Part shown: piece after piece, positions 19,779 to 28,536 of the stretch
Layout of the letters: each line of letters starts with the position of its first letter
How positions within the stretch are numbered: the stretch's first letter is position 1
Source: an uncultured Clostridia bacterium
GTDB taxonomy: Bacteria; Bacillota; Clostridia; Lachnospirales; Anaerotignaceae
Length of the DNA: 64,000 nucleotides
Assembly: GCA_945868505.1 (NCBI GenBank)
Contig: CAMBLO010000006.1
Location: 23,779 to 87,778, forward strand
Direction: 5' to 3'
Program-made: the position numbers and the translations under genes
Notes under the pieces: generated by a model
Database searches by the model: none
Told to the model about the DNA's origin: nothing
The model's input: only the letters and a program-made list of their open reading frames with translations

Positions 19779-19806
19779 AAGCACTCGTTCAGAGTGCTTT
19801 TTCTTT
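19779..19806 (+). terminator. Rho-independent terminator
   Basis: AAAAGCACTC gttc AGAGTGCTTTTTCTT. Confidence 0.75.
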
Positions 19807-19842
19807 ATCAAAAATAAGTGTGAAAAAGAGGGAGGAGTTCCT

Positions 19843-20082
19843 ATGAGAGTTGATAAATTCCTGAAGGTATCCCGTATTATCAAAAGACGTACCATTGCCA
19901 ATGAAGCCTGCGATGCGGGCAGGGTCATGATTAACGGAAAGGTGGTCAAGGCCGGGGCTGAAGTGAAGATTGGGGATATCATCGAGATTCAGTTTGGTAA
20001 TAACGCAACAAAGATTGAAGTCCTCGATTTGAAGGAGTCCACGAAAAAAGAGGACGCCGCAGGGATGTACAAATCTGTGTAA
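19843..20082 (+). CDS. rqcP: S4-domain RNA-binding protein RqcP (YabO/Hsp15-like)
   Basis: MRVDKFLKVSRIIKRRTIANEACDAGRVMINGKVVKAG; conserved position between hup and yabP. Confidence 0.88.
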   Translation: MRVDKFLKVSRIIKRRTIANEACDAGRVMINGKVVKAGAEVKIGDIIEIQFGNNATKIEVLDLKESTKKEDAAGMYKSV

Positions 20083-20142
20083 GAAAACCGTGAGGCGCTG
20101 CCTCACACTCCGCAAGGGGAATGATTCCCCTTGACCCTCATT
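20083..20142. repeat. Partial Family A hairpin repeat
   Basis: GTGAGGCGCTGCCTCAC ... AAGGGGAATGATTCCCCTTGACCCTC. Confidence 0.55.
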
Positions 20143-20302
20143 TGAACCAACAATTTTTTCAAAATTGTTGGTTCGTATAAAGTTTAGGTCAAGCCTTTTT
20201 AAAGGCTTGCGGGGTATTGGGGCAGAGCCCCAAGGTCTTGGCCCCAAGAGAGGTCTTTTTTCTGTTCTGTCCGCATATCCTTGGAACAGAGGGGGCGTTT
20301 TT

Positions 20303-20584
20303 ATGGCAGAAGAGAAAAAAAGAACAGGCAGACATACATTGAATATGGAAGAACGGGAAAAGGTACGCATCGGCGGCGTGTTGGAAGTGCTGTCCTTCGA
20401 TGAAGAGGGTATTATGATGGAGACTACCTGCGGCCTTTTGATGCTGAAGGGGGCAGGGATGCACATTGGCAAGCTGGATTTGGATGCAGGAGATGTTATT
20501 GTAGACGGCAGCATCGACAGCATGACATATTCCGACGGCACCCTGGCGGAAAAACACTCCATTCTGGGCAGGCTGTTTCGATAA
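20303..20584 (+). CDS. yabP: Sporulation protein YabP
   Basis: RHTLNMEEREKVRIGGVLEVLSFDEEGIMMET; conserved neighborhood. Confidence 0.92.
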   Translation: MAEEKKRTGRHTLNMEEREKVRIGGVLEVLSFDEEGIMMETTCGLLMLKGAGMHIGKLDLDAGDVIVDGSIDSMTYSDGTLAEKHSILGRLFR

Positions 20585-20596
20585 GGGGCGGGTGCT

Positions 20597-21106
20597 ATGA
20601 TCCTTTCATTACATACACAGGCGAGCCTATTCCTGCTGACCATCCTTATGGGGGGCGGCATGGGCTTGTTGTACGATGGGCTGCGGGTATTCCGTCATGC
20701 CCTGCATCATAAGTCCTTTTGGGTACAACTGGAGGATGGCCTGTTTTGGCTGTTGGCGGTGTTTTTGGTGTTCAGCGTGATGCTAAATGCCAGCGGCGGG
20801 GAGATTCGGTTTTTCACCATCCTTGGATTGTTTGGAGGTATGGGGCTCTATTTCCTGACCCTTAGCCGACTTGTCATCGCCGTCAGCGATCATATCATCC
20901 GTCTGGTGAAATACATCGTAGGGCTTTTCTGGCACATCGTCACCACGCCGTTTCGTCTGGTGTATCTCCTGTTTCGTCGACCTTTGGGGAAAGTAGGCAG
21001 ATTTTGCGGGAAACAAAGGAAAAAACTATTGCAATCCTGTAAACTTTGTGTGAAAATGATAGTACATCATATCCGATTGGATTGGCGGATGCTTCGCAGA
21101 AAATAG
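20597..21106 (+). CDS. yabQ: Spore cortex biosynthesis protein YabQ
   Basis: Membrane protein GGGMGLLYDGLRVFR; follows yabP. Confidence 0.9.
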   Translation: MILSLHTQASLFLLTILMGGGMGLLYDGLRVFRHALHHKSFWVQLEDGLFWLLAVFLVFSVMLNASGGEIRFFTILGLFGGMGLYFLTLSRLVIAVSDHIIRLVKYIVGLFWHIVTTPFRLVYLLFRRPLGKVGRFCGKQRKKLLQSCKLCVKMIVHHIRLDWRMLRRK

Positions 21107-21128
21107 GAACACAGCAGGGAGTTTTTTT

Positions 21129-21431
21129 ATGGAACGGAAAAAGAAAACCAAAAAATCCAGAAAACCATCCAGCCTTTTTTTGAGGGTGTTTTTATTTGTA
21201 TTTGTTGTGACAGTTTCTGTGGGCATTGGTACACAATTCATCCGTTATCAGGAGCTGCAGGAGGAGTTGGCTGTTGTGACGGCGGAGATTGAAAAAGAGC
21301 AGGAAAGACAACTGGAATTTGATACCCGCAGGGAATATTATACCAGCGATAGTTATATCGAGCAGGTGGCAAGGGAACAGTTGGGCATGGTAAAGCCCAA
21401 CGAAATCCTATATATCAACCGCAGTCAATGA
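21129..21431 (+). CDS. divIC: Septum formation initiator DivIC/FtsB family
   Basis: Single TM, coiled coil, YIEQVAREQLGMVKPNEILY. Confidence 0.87.
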   Translation: MERKKKTKKSRKPSSLFLRVFLFVFVVTVSVGIGTQFIRYQELQEELAVVTAEIEKEQERQLEFDTRREYYTSDSYIEQVAREQLGMVKPNEILYINRSQ

Positions 21432-21515
21432 AGCAAAATGAAATTCTTGTAAAAATTTTGTGGAAAAGCCTTGACAAAATCTGAACGAAACGTTATACTG
21501 ACAAAGTCAGCTTGT

Positions 21516-21589
21516 GGCGGAGTAGCTCAGTTGGCTAGAGCATGCGGTTCATACCCGCAGTGTCGGGGGTTCAAATCCCTCCTCCGCTA
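21516..21589 (+). tRNA. tRNA-Met (CAT)
   Basis: GGCGGAG/CTCCGCT acceptor, anticodon loop TTCATAC, TTCAAAT T-loop. Confidence 0.93.
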
Positions 21590-21605
21590 CTCTACTATTT
21601 ATTAA

Positions 21606-21677
21606 GGCCCGTTGGTCAAGCGGTCAAGACGCGGCCCTCTCACGGCTGAAACAGGGGTTCGATTCCCCTACGGGTCA
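21606..21677 (+). tRNA. tRNA-Glu (CTC)
   Basis: GGCCCGT/ACGGGTC acceptor, anticodon loop CTCTCAC, TTCGATT T-loop. Confidence 0.92.
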
Positions 21678-21716
21678 TCCGTGGTTTTTGTATCAACTGA
21701 ATTATAGTAAAATTAT

Positions 21717-21789
21717 GGAAGTTTAGCTCAGCTGGGAGAGCATCTGCCTTACAAGCAGAGGGTCACAGGTTCGAGCCCTGTAACTTCCA
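21717..21789 (+). tRNA. tRNA-Val (TAC)
   Basis: GGAAGTT/AACTTCC acceptor, anticodon loop CTTACAA, TTCGAGC T-loop. Confidence 0.93.
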
Positions 21790-21874
21790 TTTTTTTATGT
21801 TCAAAAATAGGGCTCTCATGTTCGAGCCCCCGAAGGTGCAAGTACCTCCGAGACATTCCATTTTTTATGTTCAA

Positions 21875-21918
21875 ATCACCGCCTTTTGGGAAGAATATTC
21901 CCAGAGGTGGTTTTTTAT
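21875..21918 (+). terminator. Terminator downstream of the tRNA cluster
   Basis: CACCgCCTTTTGGGA...TCCCAgAGGtGGTTTTTT. Confidence 0.6.
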
Positions 21919-21919
21919 T

Positions 21920-22414
21920 ATGGATGGGATTCGTTTTCTCTGGATTGTTTTTTGTTTCCTGCTTTCTTTTTGGAAGGGACTTCCTATGGCGGCCTTGCTC
22001 ACCCTTTGGGGGGATTATTTTCTTCTTTTTACGGAGCATTATTCTGTGGGCGTTTCTTTTTTTCTCCTTGTCCAGATGGCGTATCTCCGCCATCTGCAAG
22101 GACGAGCCTTCCCATGGCGGGCATTGTTTTTCCTTCCTATTGGGATGGTTCTGCCTTTGCTTTTCCTTGGCATCCTTTATGCTGTTCTGTTCCTTTTTCA
22201 TTTCTTCCTTGCTTGGCAAAAAGAAAAGGCACAGCCTTCTGTTTCGCGAAAGCTGTACCTCTTAGGTTTAGTGCTATTTATCTGTTGTGATGTGACCGTT
22301 GCGTGGGGCTATTTTTTCACTCCTGTTCCTTGGCTCATCTGGCTTTTCTATGCCCCCAGTCAGCTTTTGCTGTCCCTGACAGCGAAAAATTATGCCCATA
22401 CAGTAATAACTTGA
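21920..22414 (+). CDS. Polytopic membrane protein (possibly YhhN/lysoplasmalogenase-like)
   Basis: MDGIRFLW start; several TM segments; LLTLWGDYFLL resembles the YhhN LxGD motif. Confidence 0.5.
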   Translation: MDGIRFLWIVFCFLLSFWKGLPMAALLTLWGDYFLLFTEHYSVGVSFFLLVQMAYLRHLQGRAFPWRALFFLPIGMVLPLLFLGILYAVLFLFHFFLAWQKEKAQPSVSRKLYLLGLVLFICCDVTVAWGYFFTPVPWLIWLFYAPSQLLLSLTAKNYAHTVIT

Positions 22415-23136
22415 GCCACCACAGTATTCCCTTCATACAGGAAGGATTCCACTTCTTTGCCTTCCTCTGTATCTTTCAGGAAGGCCTTTACTGTCACCGT
22501 ATCGCCCCGCAGACATTCCTTGCGGTAAACAATGCGGATATCCTTCAATGCCATCTCCACATAAATTTCATCGGGGATATCATCCATGACCCATTCCAGA
22601 TATTTTACGTTGTTGGCGTGACCGTTGGTGTCGGTATCTCTTCTGGTCACCACGATATCTCTGGTGCAGATCAGCTCCCCGGCAGGTTCCTTGGGCATCA
22701 GGAATTTTTCTCCTTCGATGGCGGATTCCTGTCCGGTGTGGTATTTTTCTGCCATGTCCCCAGGCACATTGGTGGGCTTACGTTTTTCCAAATCCATGAA
22801 TACCCAGCGGGAAACACCGTCCAGCAGCTTATTGCCTGCTTCGTCAAAGATGAAAAAGCTGCGGTTTGCCTGAAAACGGGCGAATTTATCGCTCCACGTT
22901 TGCAGAAGGATTTTTTCACCGTATTTTGGCATACGGTAGAGCTTTAGATGCCAGTTTACCACAGACCAGAACCAGTGATGCTCCAGCATATAATCGATGG
23001 TATAGCCCAATGTATCGGAGTGGGTGATGGCCAGCTCCTGCAGGCTGGAAAGCAGGGCTGCGGGGGTCATGCAGCTATTGCTGTCGATTTGAAAATAACG
23101 TACCTTTCGTTCTTCTTCATATCCAATTCTATCCAT
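22390..23136 (-). CDS. Acyl-ACP thioesterase family protein
   Basis: Hot-dog repeats; DTDTNGHANNVKYLEWVMD; WVFMDLEKRKPTNVP. Confidence 0.88.
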   Translation of the reverse strand: MDRIGYEEERKVRYFQIDSNSCMTPAALLSSLQELAITHSDTLGYTIDYMLEHHWFWSVVNWHLKLYRMPKYGEKILLQTWSDKFARFQANRSFFIFDEAGNKLLDGVSRWVFMDLEKRKPTNVPGDMAEKYHTGQESAIEGEKFLMPKEPAGELICTRDIVVTRRDTDTNGHANNVKYLEWVMDDIPDEIYVEMALKDIRIVYRKECLRGDTVTVKAFLKDTEEGKEVESFLYEGNTVVAQVITVWA

Positions 23137-23148
23137 GTGTTTTCCTCC

Positions 23149-24624
23149 TTATAGCATAGGCGAAATGAGCCTTGCAATGGCTTCACGCACCTTGAACCAC
23201 CATCTTCTGCGGTGATACCATTCTTTTGTAATTTCTACGCAGCAGCGCAGGTCGTTTTTGAAGTCATCTTCCAATACTTTTGTGATGTCTTCATCATACA
23301 TAAAAGCGTTGACCTCAAAATTCAGATCAAAGCTGCGGATATCCATATTTGCCGAGCCCACAGAAGCCACTGTGCCATCAATCGTCAGCACCTTTGCATG
23401 GATAAAGCCCTTTTCATACTGATAGACCTTTACACCGGCCTCCAGCAGTTCCCCCAGATAGGACATACTTGCCCAGTAAACGAAGAAATGGTCGGGGTTG
23501 CCGGGGATGATGATGCGAACATCCAGCCCGGAAAGGGCAGCCACCCGCAATGCTTCGAAAATGCCGTCATCGGGTACGAAATAGGGGGTAGTCAGATAGA
23601 TATGGCTTTCGGCTTCGTTCATCATTTTGAAATAGCCGTTGCGGACATTTTTCCACTGGGTATCGGGGCCGCTGGAAACGATCTGCGTCCGCACCCCATC
23701 GAACTGCATCCGTTTGGGGAAATATTTTTCGTTTAGCTGGATGATGCCGTTTTTCGCCGTAAAATTCCAGTCCTTGATGAAACGCATCTGCATCTGGTCG
23801 ATGGCATCCCCCCGAAACCGCAGGTGGGTATCTCTCCAAGGGCCATAGCGTTTCACGATGCCCAGATATTCATCGCCCACGTTGAAACCGCCGATATAAC
23901 CAATTTCCCCATCGATGATAGCCAGCTTGCGGTGGTTGCGGTAATTCAGCCGCACCACGAAACGGGGCAGAAAGGCTGCAGTATAGCCCCCGGCATCGTG
24001 GAATTTGTCAAAGAAATACTTCGGCAGACGGGCATTGCCGATGCCGTCATAGAGGATACGGACTTCTACGCCTTCGGCCGCTTTTTTCGTCAGTTCCTCC
24101 ACCAAACGGGTGCCCAGTCGGTCGCCCCGCCAGATATAATATTCCAGATGGATGAATTTTTTTGCATTGCGGATATCCTGTACCAGAGCCTCGAATTTTT
24201 CCTTCCCGTTGTTGAAGTATTCCACCTGATTATTGAAGGTCATCCAGTTGCCGCTGTTCAAATGGAGATGGGCCAGGTCGGTGACATAATCTGCCTCCAC
24301 CAGCTTGCCTTTATTTTCGAGGAATGCTTTCTGCTGTACGACCTTTTCCGCCGAATGGACATCATGGAACAGATATTTATAATAGACTTCCTGATCGTAT
24401 TTTTCTTTTTCCCGAAACATTTTTTCCCGCTTGCTGTTTCTACCGAAAATCATATATACAATAAACCCGAAAATCGGAATAAACAGCAGTACCAGAAGCC
24501 AAGCCCATGTGCTGGCGGGGTTTCTGCGTTCAAAGAATACGACGAGACCAGAAAGGACGACATTGATGACCAGTACGATCAATGCGATCAGGGTGATCCA
24601 GCTCAATACGCCGTCCATAGACAT
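23149..24624 (-). CDS. cls: Cardiolipin synthase
   Basis: Two HxKxxxxD motifs (NHRKLAIIDGEIGYIGGFNVG; HAKVLTIDGTVASVGSANMD); N-terminal TMs. Confidence 0.93.
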   Translation of the reverse strand: MSMDGVLSWITLIALIVLVINVVLSGLVVFFERRNPASTWAWLLVLLFIPIFGFIVYMIFGRNSKREKMFREKEKYDQEVYYKYLFHDVHSAEKVVQQKAFLENKGKLVEADYVTDLAHLHLNSGNWMTFNNQVEYFNNGKEKFEALVQDIRNAKKFIHLEYYIWRGDRLGTRLVEELTKKAAEGVEVRILYDGIGNARLPKYFFDKFHDAGGYTAAFLPRFVVRLNYRNHRKLAIIDGEIGYIGGFNVGDEYLGIVKRYGPWRDTHLRFRGDAIDQMQMRFIKDWNFTAKNGIIQLNEKYFPKRMQFDGVRTQIVSSGPDTQWKNVRNGYFKMMNEAESHIYLTTPYFVPDDGIFEALRVAALSGLDVRIIIPGNPDHFFVYWASMSYLGELLEAGVKVYQYEKGFIHAKVLTIDGTVASVGSANMDIRSFDLNFEVNAFMYDEDITKVLEDDFKNDLRCCVEITKEWYHRRRWWFKVREAIARLISPML

Positions 24625-24837
24625 TCTCCTTTCTCAGACTTATGGTAACAAACTTACATTATAGTAGTATACTATATCTTTCCATGGGGTTGCAACTGCT
24701 CCTTTTGTGAAAAAAATCGAAAAAAATGCAGATTTTCTCTTCCCTAAAGTGAAAATCGATGGTAGAATAGCAAGGGCGTGAAAAATTACGGCAAAATGTT
24801 TATCGTTTTGTCTGCAAGCAATAAAGGAGGAAATATT

Positions 24838-25311
24838 TTGAGCGTTTCTGATATTATGATCATCATCATCGTTATTTTGGCACTGCTTTGTGTAGGTATG
24901 TATTACCTGAACAAAAGAGGCATGAAGAGAATGATCCAGGCCCAGGATTTCATTGACCAGAACCGCACCACAGTGCAGATCTTCGTCATCGATAAGAGAA
25001 AGGAAAAACCTTCTCCTTCCAATATGCCCAAGGCTGTTTATGAACAGATGCCCAAATCTGCAAAGATGCGTAAAACAAATCTGGTTCGTGCAAAGGTCGG
25101 TTCTCAGATTGTGACCCTGATGTGTGATAAGCCTGTTTACGAAGTCATCCCTGTAAAGAAAACGATCAAAGTTGATCTGGCTGGTATGTATATCGTAGGC
25201 ATCACAGGTATGAATCTGGAAGATAAAAAGAAAAAGACCCTCTCTGAAAAAGTTGTTACCAGTGCAAACCGTACGATGAAACAGCAGAGTGAAAAGAAAA
25301 AAGCAAAATAA
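24838..25311 (+). CDS. Membrane-anchored hypothetical protein
   Basis: TTG start after aaaggagg; N-terminal TM, basic C-terminal tail. Confidence 0.65.
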   Translation: MSVSDIMIIIIVILALLCVGMYYLNKRGMKRMIQAQDFIDQNRTTVQIFVIDKRKEKPSPSNMPKAVYEQMPKSAKMRKTNLVRAKVGSQIVTLMCDKPVYEVIPVKKTIKVDLAGMYIVGITGMNLEDKKKKTLSEKVVTSANRTMKQQSEKKKAK

Positions 25312-25320
25312 GCAAAGGAA

Positions 25321-25349
25321 AGCCCCTTCACACGAAGGGGCATTTTTTT
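25321..25349 (+). terminator. Rho-independent terminator
   Basis: GCCCCTTCacacGAAGGGGCATTTTTTT. Confidence 0.8.
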
Positions 25350-25370
25350 CGAGTTAGGCGCCTAGCGCCT

Positions 25371-25622
25371 AAAAAAAGGCGATAAAGCCGAAGCTTTACC
25401 GCCATGTTTTTTTAATAAAGCCAATGATGTCCCTTTGGAAAGAGTTGGAGAATGGGTGTGTGCCTGCCGAAGCAGTTCCGCGTCCCTCCGCCGAATCATC
25501 GCCCTTTGGCATCCCCAATAGCAGATGAAAAGGAACAGCCGTTCAAGCCGGCCACCCCTCGGCATCTCGAGAAGGAAATTCCTCTGTTTGATGAACAAAG
25601 GCCATATTAACGTAAAAATACA
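25371..25622 (-). ncRNA. Candidate ~250-nt non-coding RNA (possibly 6S-like)
   Basis: Minus-strand promoter TTGACA-17-TATAAT (25657-25629), terminator GGCGGTAAAGC TTCG GCTTTATCGCC TTTTTTT (25403-25371), partly complementary 5' and 3' ends, no credible ORF. Confidence 0.55.
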
Positions 25623-25628
25623 GGCTAT

Positions 25629-25657
25629 ATTATAGACAAATTTCGACCACTTGTCAA
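25629..25657 (-). promoter_or_regulatory. Consensus sigma-A promoter
   Basis: TTGACA, 17-nt spacer, TATAAT on the minus strand. Confidence 0.85.
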
Positions 25658-25763
25658 TTAGAAAGAAATAGGTATTGATAAATTTGTGTGTTGACCTGTA
25701 TAATAGAAAAGATAGCTCTTGATGAGGAGCGCGTAAAATGATAGTTGAAGGAGAGAGATACAC

Positions 25764-26636
25764 ATGAGATATGAAGGTACTGTTTACAGACCCCCCAGTG
25801 AAGCAGGCAGTCTGATTATCCAGCTGACCATCGGCTGTGCCAGAAATACCTGCACATTCTGCAATATGTACAAGGATAAAAAATTCCGTATCCGCCCTCT
25901 GGAAGAAGTGGTGGAGGATTTGGAAATGGCAAGAAAATACTATAACCGTATTCAGGTGCGCCGTATTTTCTTAGCAGATGGGGATGCACTGATCGTAAAG
26001 ACGGAGGATCTGCTGTATATCATCGATAAATGCAAGGAAATCTTCCCTGAGGTGGAACGGATTTCCGTATATGGTGCCCCCAAGGATATCCTGCATAAAA
26101 CACCGGAAGAACTGCGCCGCCTGAAGGAAGCCGGTCTGGATATGGTTTATATGGGGCTGGAATCCGGTGCGGATGAAGTGCTGAAGGAAGTAAAGAAAGG
26201 CGTTACTGCCGATGAAATGATCGAAGCAGGGAAAAAGGTACGGGAAGCAGGGATGATTCTGTCCATGACAGTCATTTCCGGTCTGGGCGGCAAGAAGCTC
26301 TGGAGAGAACACGCTCTGGGCAGTGCAAGGGTGATTTCCGCCATCAAGCCCGAATACGTTGGCTTCCTGACACTGATGATCGAGCCCGGTACAGAAATGT
26401 ATGACCAGTATAACAGAGGGGAGATCGAATTGCTGACCCCCCATGAGGTGCTGGATGAAACAGAATTGTTCATCCGCACTGTGGATGCAGAAGGCACCAT
26501 GTTCCGTTCCAACCATGCCTCCAACTATATCCCTCTGGGCGGCACATTGAACGGCGAACGGGATAAGATTTTGGCACAGATTGAAACAAGCAGACAGAGA
26601 AGCAAATTCCGCCCTGATGTGTTTAGAGGAATCTAA
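25764..26636 (+). CDS. Radical SAM protein
   Basis: GCARNTCTFCNMYK (CX4CX2C), MGLESGADEVL, ISGLGG; Elp3/MiaB-like fold. Confidence 0.88.
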   Translation: MRYEGTVYRPPSEAGSLIIQLTIGCARNTCTFCNMYKDKKFRIRPLEEVVEDLEMARKYYNRIQVRRIFLADGDALIVKTEDLLYIIDKCKEIFPEVERISVYGAPKDILHKTPEELRRLKEAGLDMVYMGLESGADEVLKEVKKGVTADEMIEAGKKVREAGMILSMTVISGLGGKKLWREHALGSARVISAIKPEYVGFLTLMIEPGTEMYDQYNRGEIELLTPHEVLDETELFIRTVDAEGTMFRSNHASNYIPLGGTLNGERDKILAQIETSRQRSKFRPDVFRGI

Positions 26637-26666
26637 CAAGGAAAGTCCCGTACTGCGACAATGTTC

Positions 26667-27060
26667 TTCGGCAAGCTTGCTTGCAGAAGAATATTGGCAT
26701 TGGACGGGCAAGATGATATGAGTAAAGAAGCTTCATGGAATGAAGCGATTTACGAATATCAGCGGCGATTGCGGGAGTGGGAAGCACGGAGCAATCGACT
26801 TTCCGATGCATTCAGGAGTTCGGCAAGCTTGCTTGCAGAAGAATATTGGCATTGGACGGGCAAGATGATATGAGTAAAGAAGCTTCATGGAATGAAGCGA
26901 TTTACGAATAGCAGCGGCGATTGCGGGAGCGGGAAGCACGGAGCAATCGACTTTCCGATGCATTCAGGAGTTCGGCAAGCTCGCTTGTAGGAGGACATGA
27001 GCATTGGATGAGCAATCGACTTTCCATAAACAGCAAGAGTGTAGATTTTTAAGGAGTTCG
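26667..27060. repeat. 152-bp tandem repeat (two near-identical copies plus a degenerate third)
   Basis: ttcggcaagc... begins at 26667, 26819 and 26971, i.e. spacing 152/152. Confidence 0.9.
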
Positions 27061-27065
27061 GTAGT

Positions 27066-27866
27066 ATGGCATGGCTGGGTTTTGTCACATTGATAACGAT
27101 ATATTGGTGTTTTTTCCTGGTTGTGACCACAGGACGATGGGGCTGGGGACTTTTGACAGGCTGGCTTTTGCCCATCCTTGCCATGGCTATCAGCTTTCAG
27201 GAGGGGATGCAGGTCAATGGGCTGATGGTGCTTATCTGCCTGTCCCTGTTTTTGCTCTGCCGCAGAGGGCTGACGGAGATTCGCGGCTGGAATATCAAGC
27301 AGAGGAAAAAACATCCTGTGGTGTTCTGGACGTTGTATGCCGTGATTTTTCTGCTGATGCTCTACAGTGTGGCTCAGGCGCAGATCAGGGGCTATGTCCT
27401 GAATATTCAGGGCTGGGGCAGTGAAACCATGCCCTATGTGCGCCTGTTTTTGACCATCCTTCCGCTGCTGGTACTGAATTATTTCTATACCGCTCAGGTC
27501 TATACGGGCATTGACCGTTCCAGATTGAAGGAATGGGAGTTGATTCTGCTGTCCTGCCGTTGTTTCGTTTCCCATGAAAGCGGTGCGGAAAAAATCGCCA
27601 AACAGGGACATTATCTGGAAGGCATCAATAATGGGGTGACTTATCACTTCCAGCTGACGAAGCGTACCTTCCAAATGCTGAAAAAAGAAAAGACCCTGCG
27701 TCTGCAGATTCGGACAGGCCTTTTCGGCGGTCTGTATATCATGGAATTGGAAAATCCGGATTTCTTCAAACGTGTCCGCCGTCTGGACAGAAAATATGCT
27801 AAATTTGGTATCTTTTTCTGTTCGCTGGTGATGGCATTTGGCGTTTGGCTGTTCTGGTTCTATTAA
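27066..27866 (+). CDS. Polytopic membrane protein of unknown function
   Basis: Several TM helices, soluble middle domain, C-terminal TM. Confidence 0.7.
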   Translation: MAWLGFVTLITIYWCFFLVVTTGRWGWGLLTGWLLPILAMAISFQEGMQVNGLMVLICLSLFLLCRRGLTEIRGWNIKQRKKHPVVFWTLYAVIFLLMLYSVAQAQIRGYVLNIQGWGSETMPYVRLFLTILPLLVLNYFYTAQVYTGIDRSRLKEWELILLSCRCFVSHESGAEKIAKQGHYLEGINNGVTYHFQLTKRTFQMLKKEKTLRLQIRTGLFGGLYIMELENPDFFKRVRRLDRKYAKFGIFFCSLVMAFGVWLFWFY

Positions 27867-27873
27867 GAAAAAT

Positions 27874-27907
27874 AAAAGCCTTAAACTCGAGAAGTTTAAG
27901 GCTTTTT
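27874..27907. terminator. Bidirectional terminator
   Basis: AAAAGCCTTAAACTtcgagAAGTTTAAGGCTTTTT. Confidence 0.8.
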
Positions 27908-27915
27908 ACGTTCTA

Positions 27916-28458
27916 TCATCTTTTTCGATGCTGCGCCGGTTCTACATCTTTTCGAAGGAAACAATCATATAATTCTTCCGATGCGCTGACCAGCTTTCCA
28001 TTCACGACAGCCCGCAAGGGGGCATCTTCCCACACCAGTTCCTGCCATTCCAAGGCGCAGCCCCTTCTGAAGTTACGGGGAAGGAGATTTTCTTTGGAAA
28101 AAAAGAGGGGCCATTCTTCGGGCGCAATCTCTTCCCATCTGTCCCATATAATAACGTCGCCATTGGTACATTCATAATAGGAAGGCAGCTCGATGCCATG
28201 GATTTGGATATCCTCCAAATCCTCCAGTTCTGACATCAGCCAAAAGAAGCCTGCCATGTCGTCAGGGTCTTGGCTGTACCAGACCCGCAGAGATTCGCCG
28301 TTTTCTGCCCGTATCCGCAGTTCTGTCAGGTCGGGATAGTTTTTTTCCATCAGATTCCCCACACTAAGGGACAGATCAAAGGAATAAATATTTTTTTTGG
28401 AGACACCTGCAGATTTCAACATACTACCGGTTCCGCGTCCAAATACAAGTTCAATCAT
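27916..28458 (-). CDS. DUF1835/DUF3658-like protein
   Basis: MIELVFGRGTGSMLKSAG N-terminus resembling DUF1835; RBS ggaggtgg; the longer 494-aa ORF runs back into spoIID. Confidence 0.6.
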   Translation of the reverse strand: MIELVFGRGTGSMLKSAGVSKKNIYSFDLSLSVGNLMEKNYPDLTELRIRAENGESLRVWYSQDPDDMAGFFWLMSELEDLEDIQIHGIELPSYYECTNGDVIIWDRWEEIAPEEWPLFFSKENLLPRNFRRGCALEWQELVWEDAPLRAVVNGKLVSASEELYDCFLRKDVEPAQHRKR

Positions 28459-28536
28459 GGTATCCACCTCCTTCTTCCATTCTAATTCATTTTGTCGGGG
28501 AAATCCACATATCCTGAACAGAAGGGATGTGTCTCT

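Noticed and set aside
21749-22219. 156-aa minus ORF ending in ...MEVTGLEPVTLCL
   Set aside because: Antisense to tRNA-Val and the following gene; classic spurious tRNA-antisense ORF.
25371-25622. Identification of the candidate ncRNA as tmRNA, SRP RNA or RNase P RNA
   Set aside because: Lacks the tRNA-like CCA end, the GGAAGCAGC SRP motif and the RNase P GAGGAAAGUCC core.
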